A DNA stretch of 39,771 nucleotides from the IMG/VR virus record IMGVR_UViG_3300031669_000091, positions 1 to 39,771 of that record; one strand, given 5' to 3'. Both the position numbers and the translations under genes were made by a program. Position 1 is the stretch's first letter; each line of letters begins with the position of its first letter. The notes beneath the pieces are model-generated. The model was not told where the DNA came from, did no database searches, and saw only the letters and a list, made by a program, of their open reading frames with translations. Of the stretch, positions 34,501-39,771 are shown in pieces. This DNA is from a virus.

Positions 34501-36024
34501 CAGGCCGACTCTGTTGGCTACGGACAGATCTGGGTCAACAGCGCCGACGATGAGCTGTACTTCACAGCCGACGATGGTGTCGATCATCAGGTCTCAAATG
34601 TCGCAATCACCGCACTAACGGGAGATGTAACAGCCACAGGACCCGGCTCTGTCGCAGCCACGATCGCAAATGACGCGATCAGTTATGCCAAGATCCAGAA
34701 TGTTGTCTCGGCAAACACGTTGCTCGGTAGTCTCTCTGCTGGCGGCATCGTCACTGAGCTGACTGGCACCCAGGTCAACACCTTCCTGCCTGTCTTTACT
34801 TCGACGCTGAATGGATCGGTTCCTCTGTCAGGCGGCGGCACAACCAACTTCCTGAGAGCAGATGGAACATGGGCCGCTCCTGCCGGTGGATCCGGAACAG
34901 TTACATCATCGGGCAGCCCGCTCGACAATCAGATTGCGGTGTTCACGACCGCGACTGACATCGACAGCAATGCCGGCTTCACCTATGACGGCACCCAGAT
35001 AATTGCAACGCCGACTGTGACCAACGGCTTTGAGGTTCATGGTCCTGGCAACCAGTTTATGATCTTCGACACGGTTGGCTCTGGTGATGCTGCTGACGCC
35101 TTTGGCTTCAACAAACAGGACGATCTCTGCTTCCTGCAAGCAACGGATGACTCGGCTGCCACCACGCGCGCCTTGATAAATATGGATGTGACGAGTGGCC
35201 TTGTGCGTATTGGCAATACCACTGGTGAGATCATCCTCAACAACTCGACACGCCTCGAGGACAACTTTGAGATGCGCTTCGGTAGTGCCGCTGGCGGTGA
35301 TGCGCAGATCGACTGGAACGGCACAAACCTTGTCATCAACACGGCCACTGGCGGGGTGCAATTTACGTCGCCAACCTCGGTAAGGACAGGCAACGCCTTT
35401 ACGCTGTACGACTCGACCAACACCGACACGTTCTCGATGACCAACAATGGCACCGACATCGTGTTCTCGAAGGTTGGCCTGGGTACGCTGTATCTCGACG
35501 ACACGTTGAATTTCCAGATGGACGACAACGCGACGTTCATCATGGGAACGACTGGCGATTGCACCATGACGTTCGACGGCACCAACGTCGCTATCGCTTC
35601 GGCGGTTGGCTCGTTCGACTGGGTGTTCACGGACATCGACGTCAATATGCAGGACAACGATATTATTCGTGCGAACCTGCTCGACTACTCGATCCAGTCC
35701 TCGTCGTCGACGCCTTCCGGCACCACGCAGACACTCGACTACACTGTTGGCCCTGCCTTCGAGGTGGACCTCGAGAGCGTCACTGGCAATATCACCATCA
35801 CGCTGTCGAATGCGCCTGCCTCCGGCACCTACGGCCAGATCACGGTCAAGGTAACGCAGGACTCAGCTACCGCCCGCACGATCACATGGGCTGGTGGCAC
35901 GTTCAGATGGGCAGGAGGAGCGGCTCACGTAATGAATGCTACGCTCGATGGGTTCTCAATCTTCACGTTTGAGACTTGGGACGGCGGAACCACTTGGTAT
36001 GGCGCAGGAGCGGACTACTCGTAA
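31549..36024 (+). CDS. Long tail fibre, 1491 aa
   Basis: ATG 31549 overlaps the giant gene's stop (TAATG). Residues 5-120 are the same anchor domain as the short fibre at 12864 (LAIKVRCV; NGDRVLLTAQSDATENGI; WSRAPDWDG). The shaft holds four copies of the GQ(L/I)WV...FT.D.G.D module (near residues 165, 241, 435 and 990), two of them nearly identical in DNA. Also seen are FAASHTHLLAAGATDVTASA and SGGGTTNFLRADGTWAAP, which are common in fibres. The C-terminus is a beta domain (RTITWAGGTFRWAGG) without a chaperone peptidase motif. It presumably forms a trimer and binds the host. Confidence 0.88.
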   Translation: MAIDRFNGVIASLAIKVRCVVAVESNVPVLSGISNPYGGVFIANGDRVLLTAQSDATENGIWEADSVGAWSRAPDWDGSSDLVKGTTVWAGQQTGDDRLWQVQTTGVIQPGVTSVSITELFNPEVATATSLQDTTDVGSTTTNSITLNGGSIVMFEQATPPESSAATFGQIWVRNSAPNVLMFTDDLGNDVELSSIAGALPVGTVNDSPLVWIDPNWVENTSIRLGASNIKINEAATAAASSAGVGQLWVRNDTPNVLVFTDDTGTDTVIGLSNVVDGAVAGDMVYWDGSTYQPSSNISWNETTRQLRLDAGSVAGAYILELDMGSSTAVNGINFLTTANNPYNFIRVSDQTGGNGFEIEMDHTLSSGNHRLIIKSDLSGDLLQLEADGVIRFLPFAGSPVEISSVSGVEKVFVQNGATLMFQEIAAAQADQTGHGQLWVRNDTPNVLVFTDDTGTDWDLGVVGVGQLDELSDVVSATNTNRFALVANGTTGYVGRALVEADISDLGTYLTTETNDLTAAVTWANVPDANITESSVTQHAAAVAGAFVLDDISDVTETTITTGDLLRWSGTAWVNYADSNFAAASHTHLLAAGATDVTASATELNLLDLSGLTAGWVLSADTATTASWKAPASALVDGTVDGQMLYWDETTDTRYEPTLNMRYSEPSSIPTLSFYSAAGLTLEGSVRATTTALQLVNQSGTIGLSMNTVTDLINLPVRVSGGTFSVGNLAWGENITFDANTTAGRVTLTGSSKNHLIFQSLDLGFLGQTIAAGDPVAIAGHSLIWCCDDAAPALYDRGEFISSPLNNLQVCTWRFNTPTGAADPATSLFRLNSATPASVTEIYLDDNDYADDDAAWFLDTIEVGDVLTLRTTAGRQKYFVFEVTSVTDNTGWWTIGVSIIDNGTTIFSNVDHVQFELQKTSAAAGGTGNVSNSGTPANNEIAVWTGATTIEGDPNFTWDGSVLDVTGTLVLASSSIFLQQRAAAQADSVGYGQIWVNSADDELYFTADDGVDHQVSNVAITALTGDVTATGPGSVAATIANDAISYAKIQNVVSANTLLGSLSAGGIVTELTGTQVNTFLPVFTSTLNGSVPLSGGGTTNFLRADGTWAAPAGGSGTVTSSGSPLDNQIAVFTTATDIDSNAGFTYDGTQIIATPTVTNGFEVHGPGNQFMIFDTVGSGDAADAFGFNKQDDLCFLQATDDSAATTRALINMDVTSGLVRIGNTTGEIILNNSTRLEDNFEMRFGSAAGGDAQIDWNGTNLVINTATGGVQFTSPTSVRTGNAFTLYDSTNTDTFSMTNNGTDIVFSKVGLGTLYLDDTLNFQMDDNATFIMGTTGDCTMTFDGTNVAIASAVGSFDWVFTDIDVNMQDNDIIRANLLDYSIQSSSSTPSGTTQTLDYTVGPAFEVDLESVTGNITITLSNAPASGTYGQITVKVTQDSATARTITWAGGTFRWAGGAAHVMNATLDGFSIFTFETWDGGTTWYGAGADYS
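32284..32345 (+). repeat. 62-bp direct repeat copy 1 in the long fibre
   Basis: This segment encodes one GQLWVRNDTPNVLVFTDDTG module and matches 32854-32915 at 58 of 62 bases. The two copies are exactly 570 bases apart in frame. Silent-type third-base changes make up the differences, so it is a recent in-frame duplication or conversion. Confidence 0.8.
32854..32915 (+). repeat. 62-bp direct repeat copy 2 in the long fibre
   Basis: This is the second copy of the module found at 32284-32345, with four base differences. It encodes the same protein motif. Homologous recombination between the copies would delete 570 bases (190 residues) in frame. Confidence 0.8.
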
Positions 36025-36707
36025 TGGCATCAAGAGTCATCATCGATGGCATCAGTCCTGACGGACTGTTTGCCAAGTTCACACAGCCAAAGGCATTCCG
36101 CGATCGCGTGCGTGAGACTCGCTTCAAGCAGGACTGGCGGATGCCTGGATGGATGTACGAGATCCTGCAGCTTGGGTGGAACGGAGAAGGGGATCCGCTG
36201 AAGTGGCTGGCCATGGCGATGCAGTCATTCAAGGGACCAAAGTACCAGCGCGGAATGCTCTCAGGCATGGGCGTCAAGCGGGCGATTCTTGGCGGGGGCG
36301 GGGCCAGCGGCGTATCGCTAACCAATCATAGTTTAAGTTCTACAGATATAGGTAACCTAGTGACTTGCCGCGTCGTTTTCCAATCGGACGGTACGCTAGT
36401 ACACGACGACGATGGCACCTTAACCGATGTAGCGGCGGGCGAATGGCACACCGACGAACCGAGTACGACCGGGGCCGACTACGAAGTACGCTATACATCG
36501 GCCAGCAAAACCGGCTCAACGTACTCTACCCCGGCGGCGGCGGGCGACACTTGGATTAGAACCGACGCCGATAGGTCTTGGGGGCATTCGATTATTGCTA
36601 AGTCGGCACCCGATAGTAGGAATAGTTCGGCCACGTTTGAACTTGGCGACAATGGAACGTCTAGCGCCGACGATAGCGCGACCATCACATTACAGGCAAT
36701 TAACTAA
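36024..36707 (+). CDS. Mosaic fibre-associated protein with foreign C-terminal domain, 227 aa
   Basis: ATG 36024 overlaps the fibre stop (TAATG); the open frame begins earlier, but this start is coupled. The first 90 residues are helical, with Trp/Met (WRMPGWMYEILQLGW). A GGGGASG linker at about 90-96 leads into a beta domain whose YEVRYTSASKTGS, AGDTWIRTDADRSWG and ATFELGDNG match a small domain I know from phage tail and fibre proteins. Leu codons before the linker are CTG/CTC/CTT; after it they are nearly all CTA/TTA, and Glu switches from GAG to GAA. This marks a recent insertion of the C-terminal half. Confidence 0.8.
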   Translation: MASRVIIDGISPDGLFAKFTQPKAFRDRVRETRFKQDWRMPGWMYEILQLGWNGEGDPLKWLAMAMQSFKGPKYQRGMLSGMGVKRAILGGGGASGVSLTNHSLSSTDIGNLVTCRVVFQSDGTLVHDDDGTLTDVAAGEWHTDEPSTTGADYEVRYTSASKTGSTYSTPAAAGDTWIRTDADRSWGHSIIAKSAPDSRNSSATFELGDNGTSSADDSATITLQAIN

Positions 36708-37369
36708 TGATTATCCAAAAACCATACACTCTCGACTATGCCCTCTGGCCACTGATAGATCCTTCGGAACGGTGGATCCTAAACAAGCTGGAGCTGCACG
36801 TTCGGCTCGGTATGGAGGCGTACCCTTGCGGAGTGGTTGCCCCTGCAGGTGACTACTGCATCCGGCCGATAATGAACCTGTATGGCATGGCCGGCGGCGG
36901 CTTCTTCAAGGTTTCTCATCCCGGCGGCAGGATCCGCAACCGTCCCGGCTACTTCGCTACTCCATGGGTAGACGGTCAGGCATCGTGGACCTACTACCTG
37001 AACGACAACCCGCTGCGTCAGACACTCGGAACCACTGACCAGAACGGCCGCATGACAGTGGAGGACCGGCAGACTGGCCTGCCCGGTGTTCCGGTGGAGC
37101 TGCAAGGGATCTCGAGATACCTCGAAATAGAGCGCATCGGCAACACCATTATCGAGGTCAGCCCGCGGCACTTCTCTGGTGAGGCTCGTCAAAACGTCAT
37201 CGACGACTACAAGGGGCAAAATCCTGCATGGGATGAGCTCGACGAGAATGGCGATCCGCTAAACACCAATCAGATCCGCGGGATGCTGCGTATCGATTAC
37301 GGCCAGGACGAGTGGGGTCTGGTTGGTTGGCGCTGGACGACCGACCAGACAACGTGGGTGACGGCGTGA
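36707..37369 (+). CDS. ATP-grasp-like protein, 220 aa
   Basis: ATG 36707 overlaps the previous stop (TAATG). The order of motifs fits a small ATP-grasp fold: RWILNKLELHVRLG (22-35), a YCIRPIMNLYGMAGGG block (50-65) like the strand and glycine-rich loop that hold ATP, a middle GYFATPWVDGQASW, and ISRYLEIERIGNTIIEVSPR (135-154) whose E-x-x-PR ending resembles the E-N-x-R metal/ATP site. ATP-grasp enzymes join carboxylates to amines or thiols. From memory, related proteins are in T4-like cyanophages. Without the usual full set of residues, activity is uncertain. Confidence 0.72.
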   Translation: MIIQKPYTLDYALWPLIDPSERWILNKLELHVRLGMEAYPCGVVAPAGDYCIRPIMNLYGMAGGGFFKVSHPGGRIRNRPGYFATPWVDGQASWTYYLNDNPLRQTLGTTDQNGRMTVEDRQTGLPGVPVELQGISRYLEIERIGNTIIEVSPRHFSGEARQNVIDDYKGQNPAWDELDENGDPLNTNQIRGMLRIDYGQDEWGLVGWRWTTDQTTWVTA

Positions 37370-37530
37370 ACGAGAATCAAGAGGTTTGGGATGACTTTTT
37401 TTGCACGTTGGTTGGCTGGACAATGCACCCCGGCTACTACCGAGAGAATGCCACCAAGCCCACCATTGAGGAGTGTGCGGATATGGCTGACGAGATGATG
37501 CGGGTGCGCAACTCGAGGACAACGGAATGA
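37366..37530 (+). CDS. Small acidic protein before the endolysin, 54 aa
   Basis: GTG 37366 overlaps the previous TGA (GTGA), and TGA 37528-37530 overlaps the endolysin ATG (ATGA). The frame also reads further upstream inside the previous gene, but the coupled GTG is a better start. The protein is acidic and helical, with a WTMHPGYYRENATKPTIEEC centre. No family recognised; coupling suggests it is translated with the lysis genes. Confidence 0.6.
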   Translation: MNENQEVWDDFFCTLVGWTMHPGYYRENATKPTIEECADMADEMMRVRNSRTTE

Positions 37531-37982
37531 TATTTACTCGCGGACACGCATTTGATTTGGCGCAGCGGTTCACTGGCATCAAGGAGATTGGCGGCAGCGT
37601 CGACAACCCTCAGATCATGGCTATGCTAAAGCTCGATAACGCATGGCCAAGCAACGACGAGGTGCCGTGGTGCTCTGGCTTTGCGAACTACATCTGTTGG
37701 CTTGCCCGCCTGCCGAGGTCAAAGGACCTGCGCGCTCGGTCCTGGCTAAACATTGGCGTTGGAATCTCGATAGACGACGCGGAGGCTGGTGACATCATCG
37801 TCATCAAACGAGGCAAGGGTGAGCAGCCGGGGCCCGAGGTTACTGATGCACCCGGTCATGTCGGTTTTTATGCTGGCAGATCCGGTGATCTCATCGAGAT
37901 CCTCGGCGGCAACCAGTCGGACACGGTGAAGATTTCAAGGTATCCTGCATCACGACTTCTTGGAGTACGGAGACTCGACTGA
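37527..37982 (+). CDS. Endolysin, TIGR02594-like cysteine peptidase/amidase
   Basis: The 151-aa protein degrades host peptidoglycan. It shows the TIGR02594 pattern: an ADLAQ-like start, GIKEIGGSVDNPQIMAML, EVPWCSGFANYI with nucleophile C49, ARSWLNIGVGI, AGDIIVI, DAPGHVGFYAG with H111, and LGGNQSDTVKISRYP (GGNQ 127-130) before GVRRLD. C49 and H111 are the likely catalytic pair. No signal peptide is present, so it needs a holin, which is encoded at 38426. ATGA overlap upstream and 1-base overlap with the next gene. Confidence 0.9.
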   Translation: MIFTRGHAFDLAQRFTGIKEIGGSVDNPQIMAMLKLDNAWPSNDEVPWCSGFANYICWLARLPRSKDLRARSWLNIGVGISIDDAEAGDIIVIKRGKGEQPGPEVTDAPGHVGFYAGRSGDLIEILGGNQSDTVKISRYPASRLLGVRRLD

Positions 37983-38383
37983 TGAAGCGATTGCTGCAAT
38001 GGATTGTGGCTGTATCCCTCCTCGCAAGCCTGACGATTGACTATGATCGCGGGTTCACGCTACGAGCAGCATATGCTCAGCAGGCAGGAAGCCTCACAAT
38101 AAGCTGGACACCACCAAGTCAGTACACGGACGGAGCTCCGCTGCTCGAGCAAGAGCTGGACTTCTACACGCTTTACTGCAACGGCTCAGAGGTCAAGCAG
38201 ATCGACATGGTTATTGGCGATCACACTGACGTTGTCGACCTGACAGGACTACCTACCGGCGACTACGCCTGCCAGCTAACTACCACAACCCTGCTTGCTG
38301 CGGAGTCGGGGCCGTCTAACAGCATAAATTTTACTATAGGCCCGCGTGTCCCGATGGCTCCTGCGGGCCTGTCGTCGATATAA
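37982..38383 (+). CDS. Secreted Fn3-like protein in the lysis cassette, 133 aa
   Basis: ATG 37982 overlaps the endolysin stop (TGATG). A signal peptide is clear: MKRLLQWIVAVSLLASLT, with a likely cleavage after AYA near residue 32. The mature part is a single fibronectin type III-like fold (SLTISWTPPSQYTDGAPL, YTLYCNG, GLPTGDYACQLTT, ESGPSNSINFTI). Two Cys could form a disulphide in the periplasm. It may bind the cell surface or the released virion; function is unknown. The 3' end lies in an inverted repeat (38338-38370). Confidence 0.72.
   Translation: MKRLLQWIVAVSLLASLTIDYDRGFTLRAAYAQQAGSLTISWTPPSQYTDGAPLLEQELDFYTLYCNGSEVKQIDMVIGDHTDVVDLTGLPTGDYACQLTTTTLLAAESGPSNSINFTIGPRVPMAPAGLSSI
38338..38370 (+). 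repeat. Inverted repeat at the end of the Fn3-like gene
   Basis: AGGCCCGC (38338-38345) and GCGGGCCT (38363-38370) form an 8-bp perfect GC-rich stem with a 17-base loop, near the stop codon and upstream of the holin. There is no T-run, so it is not a classical terminator. It may control mRNA stability between lysis genes. Confidence 0.4.
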
Positions 38384-38425
38384 AGCGCCGAGGATCCGGC
38401 TGCTCGTTTTGGTAAGGAGACCGAG

Positions 38426-38698
38426 ATGGAAATAATTACTGCGTACTGGGTAACAGCGGTTGGCCTGCTCATTGGGGTTGCTGCTCACATTGTCAAGAAA
38501 GTGATCGAGCAGCGAGAGACTGACCTGACGTTCTCATTCAAGCGATACCTGATGGAGAATCCCTACAAGACCTTCATGGTTATGTTTTATGCGATCGGCG
38601 GCGCTGCTGGACTGGCCTTGGATGGTAGCCTGACGTTCTATACCGCCATTGTTACGGGCGCTGCAGCCAATAGCTTCAGCGGCAAGGGTCAAGGGTGA
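38426..38698 (+). CDS. Putative holin, 90 aa
   Basis: ATG 38426 follows AAGGAGACCGAG. The 90-aa protein has hydrophobic segments at about 3-23 (IITAYWVTAVGLLIGVAAHI), 47-66 (YKTFMVMFYAIGGAAGLALD) and 69-84 (LTFYTAIVTGAAANSF), separated by a charged loop (KKVIEQRETD). This is the shape of a small phage holin that makes holes in the inner membrane to release endolysin. It sits between endolysin and spanin genes. The stop overlaps the next GTG start. Confidence 0.75.
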   Translation: MEIITAYWVTAVGLLIGVAAHIVKKVIEQRETDLTFSFKRYLMENPYKTFMVMFYAIGGAAGLALDGSLTFYTAIVTGAAANSFSGKGQG

Positions 38699-39024
38699 AC
38701 CTCTGGGCCAAGATAAAGTCGATCGGCTGGCTGGCGGCCGCTGGCGCCGTCCTGACGGCTATCCTGATGGTTCTCGCGGGCGCAAAATCTACCCGCCTCG
38801 AGCGCCGCGCCAAGAAGGCAGAGCACAAGGCCGAGGTCATCGTTCAGGATCACACCAAAAAGAATCTCGAGAAAGCAGCTAAACTGCAGGCCGGTGCTGC
38901 CGCTGACAAGGCCAAGGCTGCAGCCCTCAAGGAGAAATCCAAGGCCCGCCTCGAGAAACTCGGAGACCATGATGAAACCCTGGCTGATCTTGCTGACAAT
39001 TTTAATAAGCGGGTGCGCGACTGA
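38695..39024 (+). CDS. Inner-membrane spanin-like (Rz-like), 109 aa
   Basis: GTG 38695 overlaps the holin stop (GTGA). One N-terminal membrane segment (GWLAAAGAVLTAILMVLAGA, about 11-30) is followed by a long Lys/Ala/Glu coiled coil with no cysteine. This is the layout of a Rz-type i-spanin, which links inner and outer membranes during lysis. Its C-terminal end overlaps the next lipoprotein gene in another frame, as Rz/Rz1 pairs do. Confidence 0.78.
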   Translation: MNLWAKIKSIGWLAAAGAVLTAILMVLAGAKSTRLERRAKKAEHKAEVIVQDHTKKNLEKAAKLQAGAAADKAKAAALKEKSKARLEKLGDHDETLADLADNFNKRVRD

Positions 39025-39391
39025 GCGATACCAGATCCCTGACTGGCAGACGGTCGAGCGTGACCAGACGCAGGAGGTCGTGGATCCTGACTCACTCCCT
39101 GAGCTATGCGACATCGATCGCGAGACAGGTGCTTGGTCGCTGGAGTGCTGGCAGATCTTTGTACGTTACGTCGAGATCGCAGAAACAAACACCGAGGTAG
39201 CTGCGCTGATGGCTGATGGCCTGCGCAAATCTGATGCTGCCTACGATCACTTGGTCGCTGCCGGCAAGCTCGAGCAACAGCTTGCACAGATTAGGCAGGA
39301 CCTCCTCGAGGACGAGCGTCACGCGCATAAGATGGACAACTGGTTTTATCGGGGGATAATCGCGCTTGGCCTGATTGGAGCGGCACTATGA
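38972..39391 (+). CDS. Spanin-type lipoprotein with C-terminal hydrophobic segment, 139 aa
   Basis: Two ATGs in tandem at 38969 and 38972 follow GGAG (38962-38965); 38972 gives the better spacing. The N-terminus [15 protein letters not shown] is a lipoprotein signal with Cys15 as the lipidation site. The gene overlaps the Rz-like gene by 53 bases. Unlike a normal o-spanin (Rz1), it is long (139 aa) with helical middle segments and ends in a hydrophobic [16 protein letters not shown] (124-139). Lipobox plus C-terminal membrane segment is the plan of a unimolecular spanin such as T1 gp11, so it may act on its own. ATGA overlap with the next gene. Confidence 0.75.
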   Translation: MKPWLILLTILISGCATERYQIPDWQTVERDQTQEVVDPDSLPELCDIDRETGAWSLECWQIFVRYVEIAETNTEVAALMADGLRKSDAAYDHLVAAGKLEQQLAQIRQDLLEDERHAHKMDNWFYRGIIALGLIGAAL

Positions 39392-39771
39392 AAACCCACC
39401 ACAAAATCAATTTAACGCTGGCTGGCCTGCTTGTGCTTGCCTGCTTTGTGATGTTCATGCAGAGAGCGAATGCGACTGGCGGTGAGGAGCACGGCGACTG
39501 TGAGCACCCTCGGTTCATTGAGCACGGTTGCGGCGGCGAAGGCCCTCCGGGCCCGCAAGGCCCTCCTGGTGAGCAGGGCCCTCCGGGTGAGCAAGGCCCT
39601 CCGGGTGAGCAAGGCCCTCCGGGCCCGCAAGGTCCGCAAGGTCCGCAGGGTGAGCAGGGTGAGCGCGGGCCACAAGGAGAGCGAGGTCCTGCCGGCGAGG
39701 TTCCGACAGAGTGGATCACCAACGTCAACAAGCTGTACGACGAGAGCAGAAATTATCTTGCAGCAACGCAG
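39388..39771 (+). CDS. Secreted collagen-like protein, partial (128 codons, open at right edge)
   Basis: ATG 39388 overlaps the previous stop (ATGA), and the frame stays open to the last base. The N-terminus is a signal peptide ([19 protein letters not shown], cleavage near ANA). After a His/Cys/Glu linker come about 18 Gly-X-Y triplets ([12 protein letters not shown]), then a non-collagen [16 protein letters not shown] region. Gly-X-Y stretches let phage proteins form trimers. The DNA encoding it has an 18-bp tandem repeat. Whether it is a virion part or exported host-side protein is unknown. Confidence 0.8.
   Translation, partial: MKTHHKINLTLAGLLVLACFVMFMQRANATGGEEHGDCEHPRFIEHGCGGEGPPGPQGPPGEQGPPGEQGPPGEQGPPGPQGPQGPQGEQGERGPQGERGPAGEVPTEWITNVNKLYDESRNYLAATQ
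39541..39630 (+). repeat. 18-bp tandem repeat encoding Gly-X-Y
   Basis: Five 18-base units (GGCCCTCCGGGTGAGCAA and close variants) lie head to tail at 39541, 39559, 39577, 39595 and 39613, followed by shorter 9-base derivatives to 39666. Two neighbouring units (39577 and 39595) are identical. Such repeats change length by slippage, so the number of Gly-X-Y triplets is likely variable between relatives. Confidence 0.85.

Noticed and set aside
12864-36707. Diversity-generating retroelement acting on the fibres (as in phage BPP-1)
   Set aside because: No reverse transcriptase gene and no template/variable repeat pair with A-specific differences was seen; repeats in the fibre differ at third positions by mixed changes.
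39291-39731. Long minus-strand frame rich in Gly/Pro opposite the collagen-like gene
   Set aside because: It is the mirror of the + strand Gly-X-Y repeat; it lacks a ribosome site and a sensible protein, while the + frame has a signal peptide and coupling.
1-39771. tRNA genes, CRISPR arrays, insertion sequences, integrase or attachment sites
   Set aside because: No cloverleaf-like block, spaced repeat array, transposase or integrase signature was found by reading.

Overview
The window is one continuous late-gene block of a tailed double-stranded DNA bacteriophage. Every gene I can support lies on the + strand. Genes are packed end to end, often joined by ATGA, TAATG or GTGA stop/start overlaps. 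The order is terminase large subunit, head-tail connector portal, scaffold, major capsid, T7 gp11-like adaptor, T7 gp12-like nozzle, internal virion proteins, fibres, lysis. This fits a short-tailed (podovirus-type) phage: I see no tape measure, tail tube or sheath gene. An Rz-type spanin pair and a TIGR02594-like endolysin point to a Gram-negative, probably proteobacterial host. Fibre modules such as the GQxWV...FTDD.GTD repeat and the GDRVLL..Q.D...NGI block are familiar to me from aquatic phages, so an aquatic source is a guess. No replication, transcription, integration or repressor gene is present, so the rest of the genome lies outside the window; the last gene runs off the right edge.

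Layout. 1-147: leader with small hairpins. 148-1171: a small secreted or membrane peptide, an HExxH metallopeptidase-like protein and a small unknown protein. 1168-5968: packaging and head assembly (TerL, 80-aa protein, portal, Bbp19-like protein, scaffold). 5980-6595: four very small proteins. 6596-8018: a capsid expression unit with a sigma70-like promoter, a structured leader, major capsid, putative decoration protein and a terminator hairpin. 8032-12001: accessory protein, adaptor and nozzle. 11899-18917: GNAT-like enzyme, internal virion proteins and a short fibre. 18910-24530: appendage proteins, including a small protein with a SPOUT-like pattern. 24530-31549: a 2339-aa polyvalent protein with a RadC-type JAMM domain and a zincin motif. 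31549-37530: long fibre, a mosaic fibre-associated protein, an ATP-grasp-like protein and a small ORF. 37527-39771: lysis cassette (endolysin, secreted Fn3-like protein, holin, two spanin-type proteins) and a secreted collagen-like protein.

How it works together. TerL, portal and scaffold build and fill the head. The capsid and decoration genes have their own promoter and terminator, as expected for the most abundant proteins. Adaptor and nozzle form the short tail; the internal proteins and perhaps the giant protein are probably injected with the DNA. Two fibres share the same N-terminal anchor and so may dock on the same tail site. The least ordinary content is a set of enzyme-like proteins scattered through the virion genes (HExxH peptidase, GNAT, SPOUT-like, JAMM plus zincin giant protein, ATP-grasp-like), a fibre-associated gene whose second half has foreign codon usage, and a spanin-type lipoprotein with a C-terminal hydrophobic segment.
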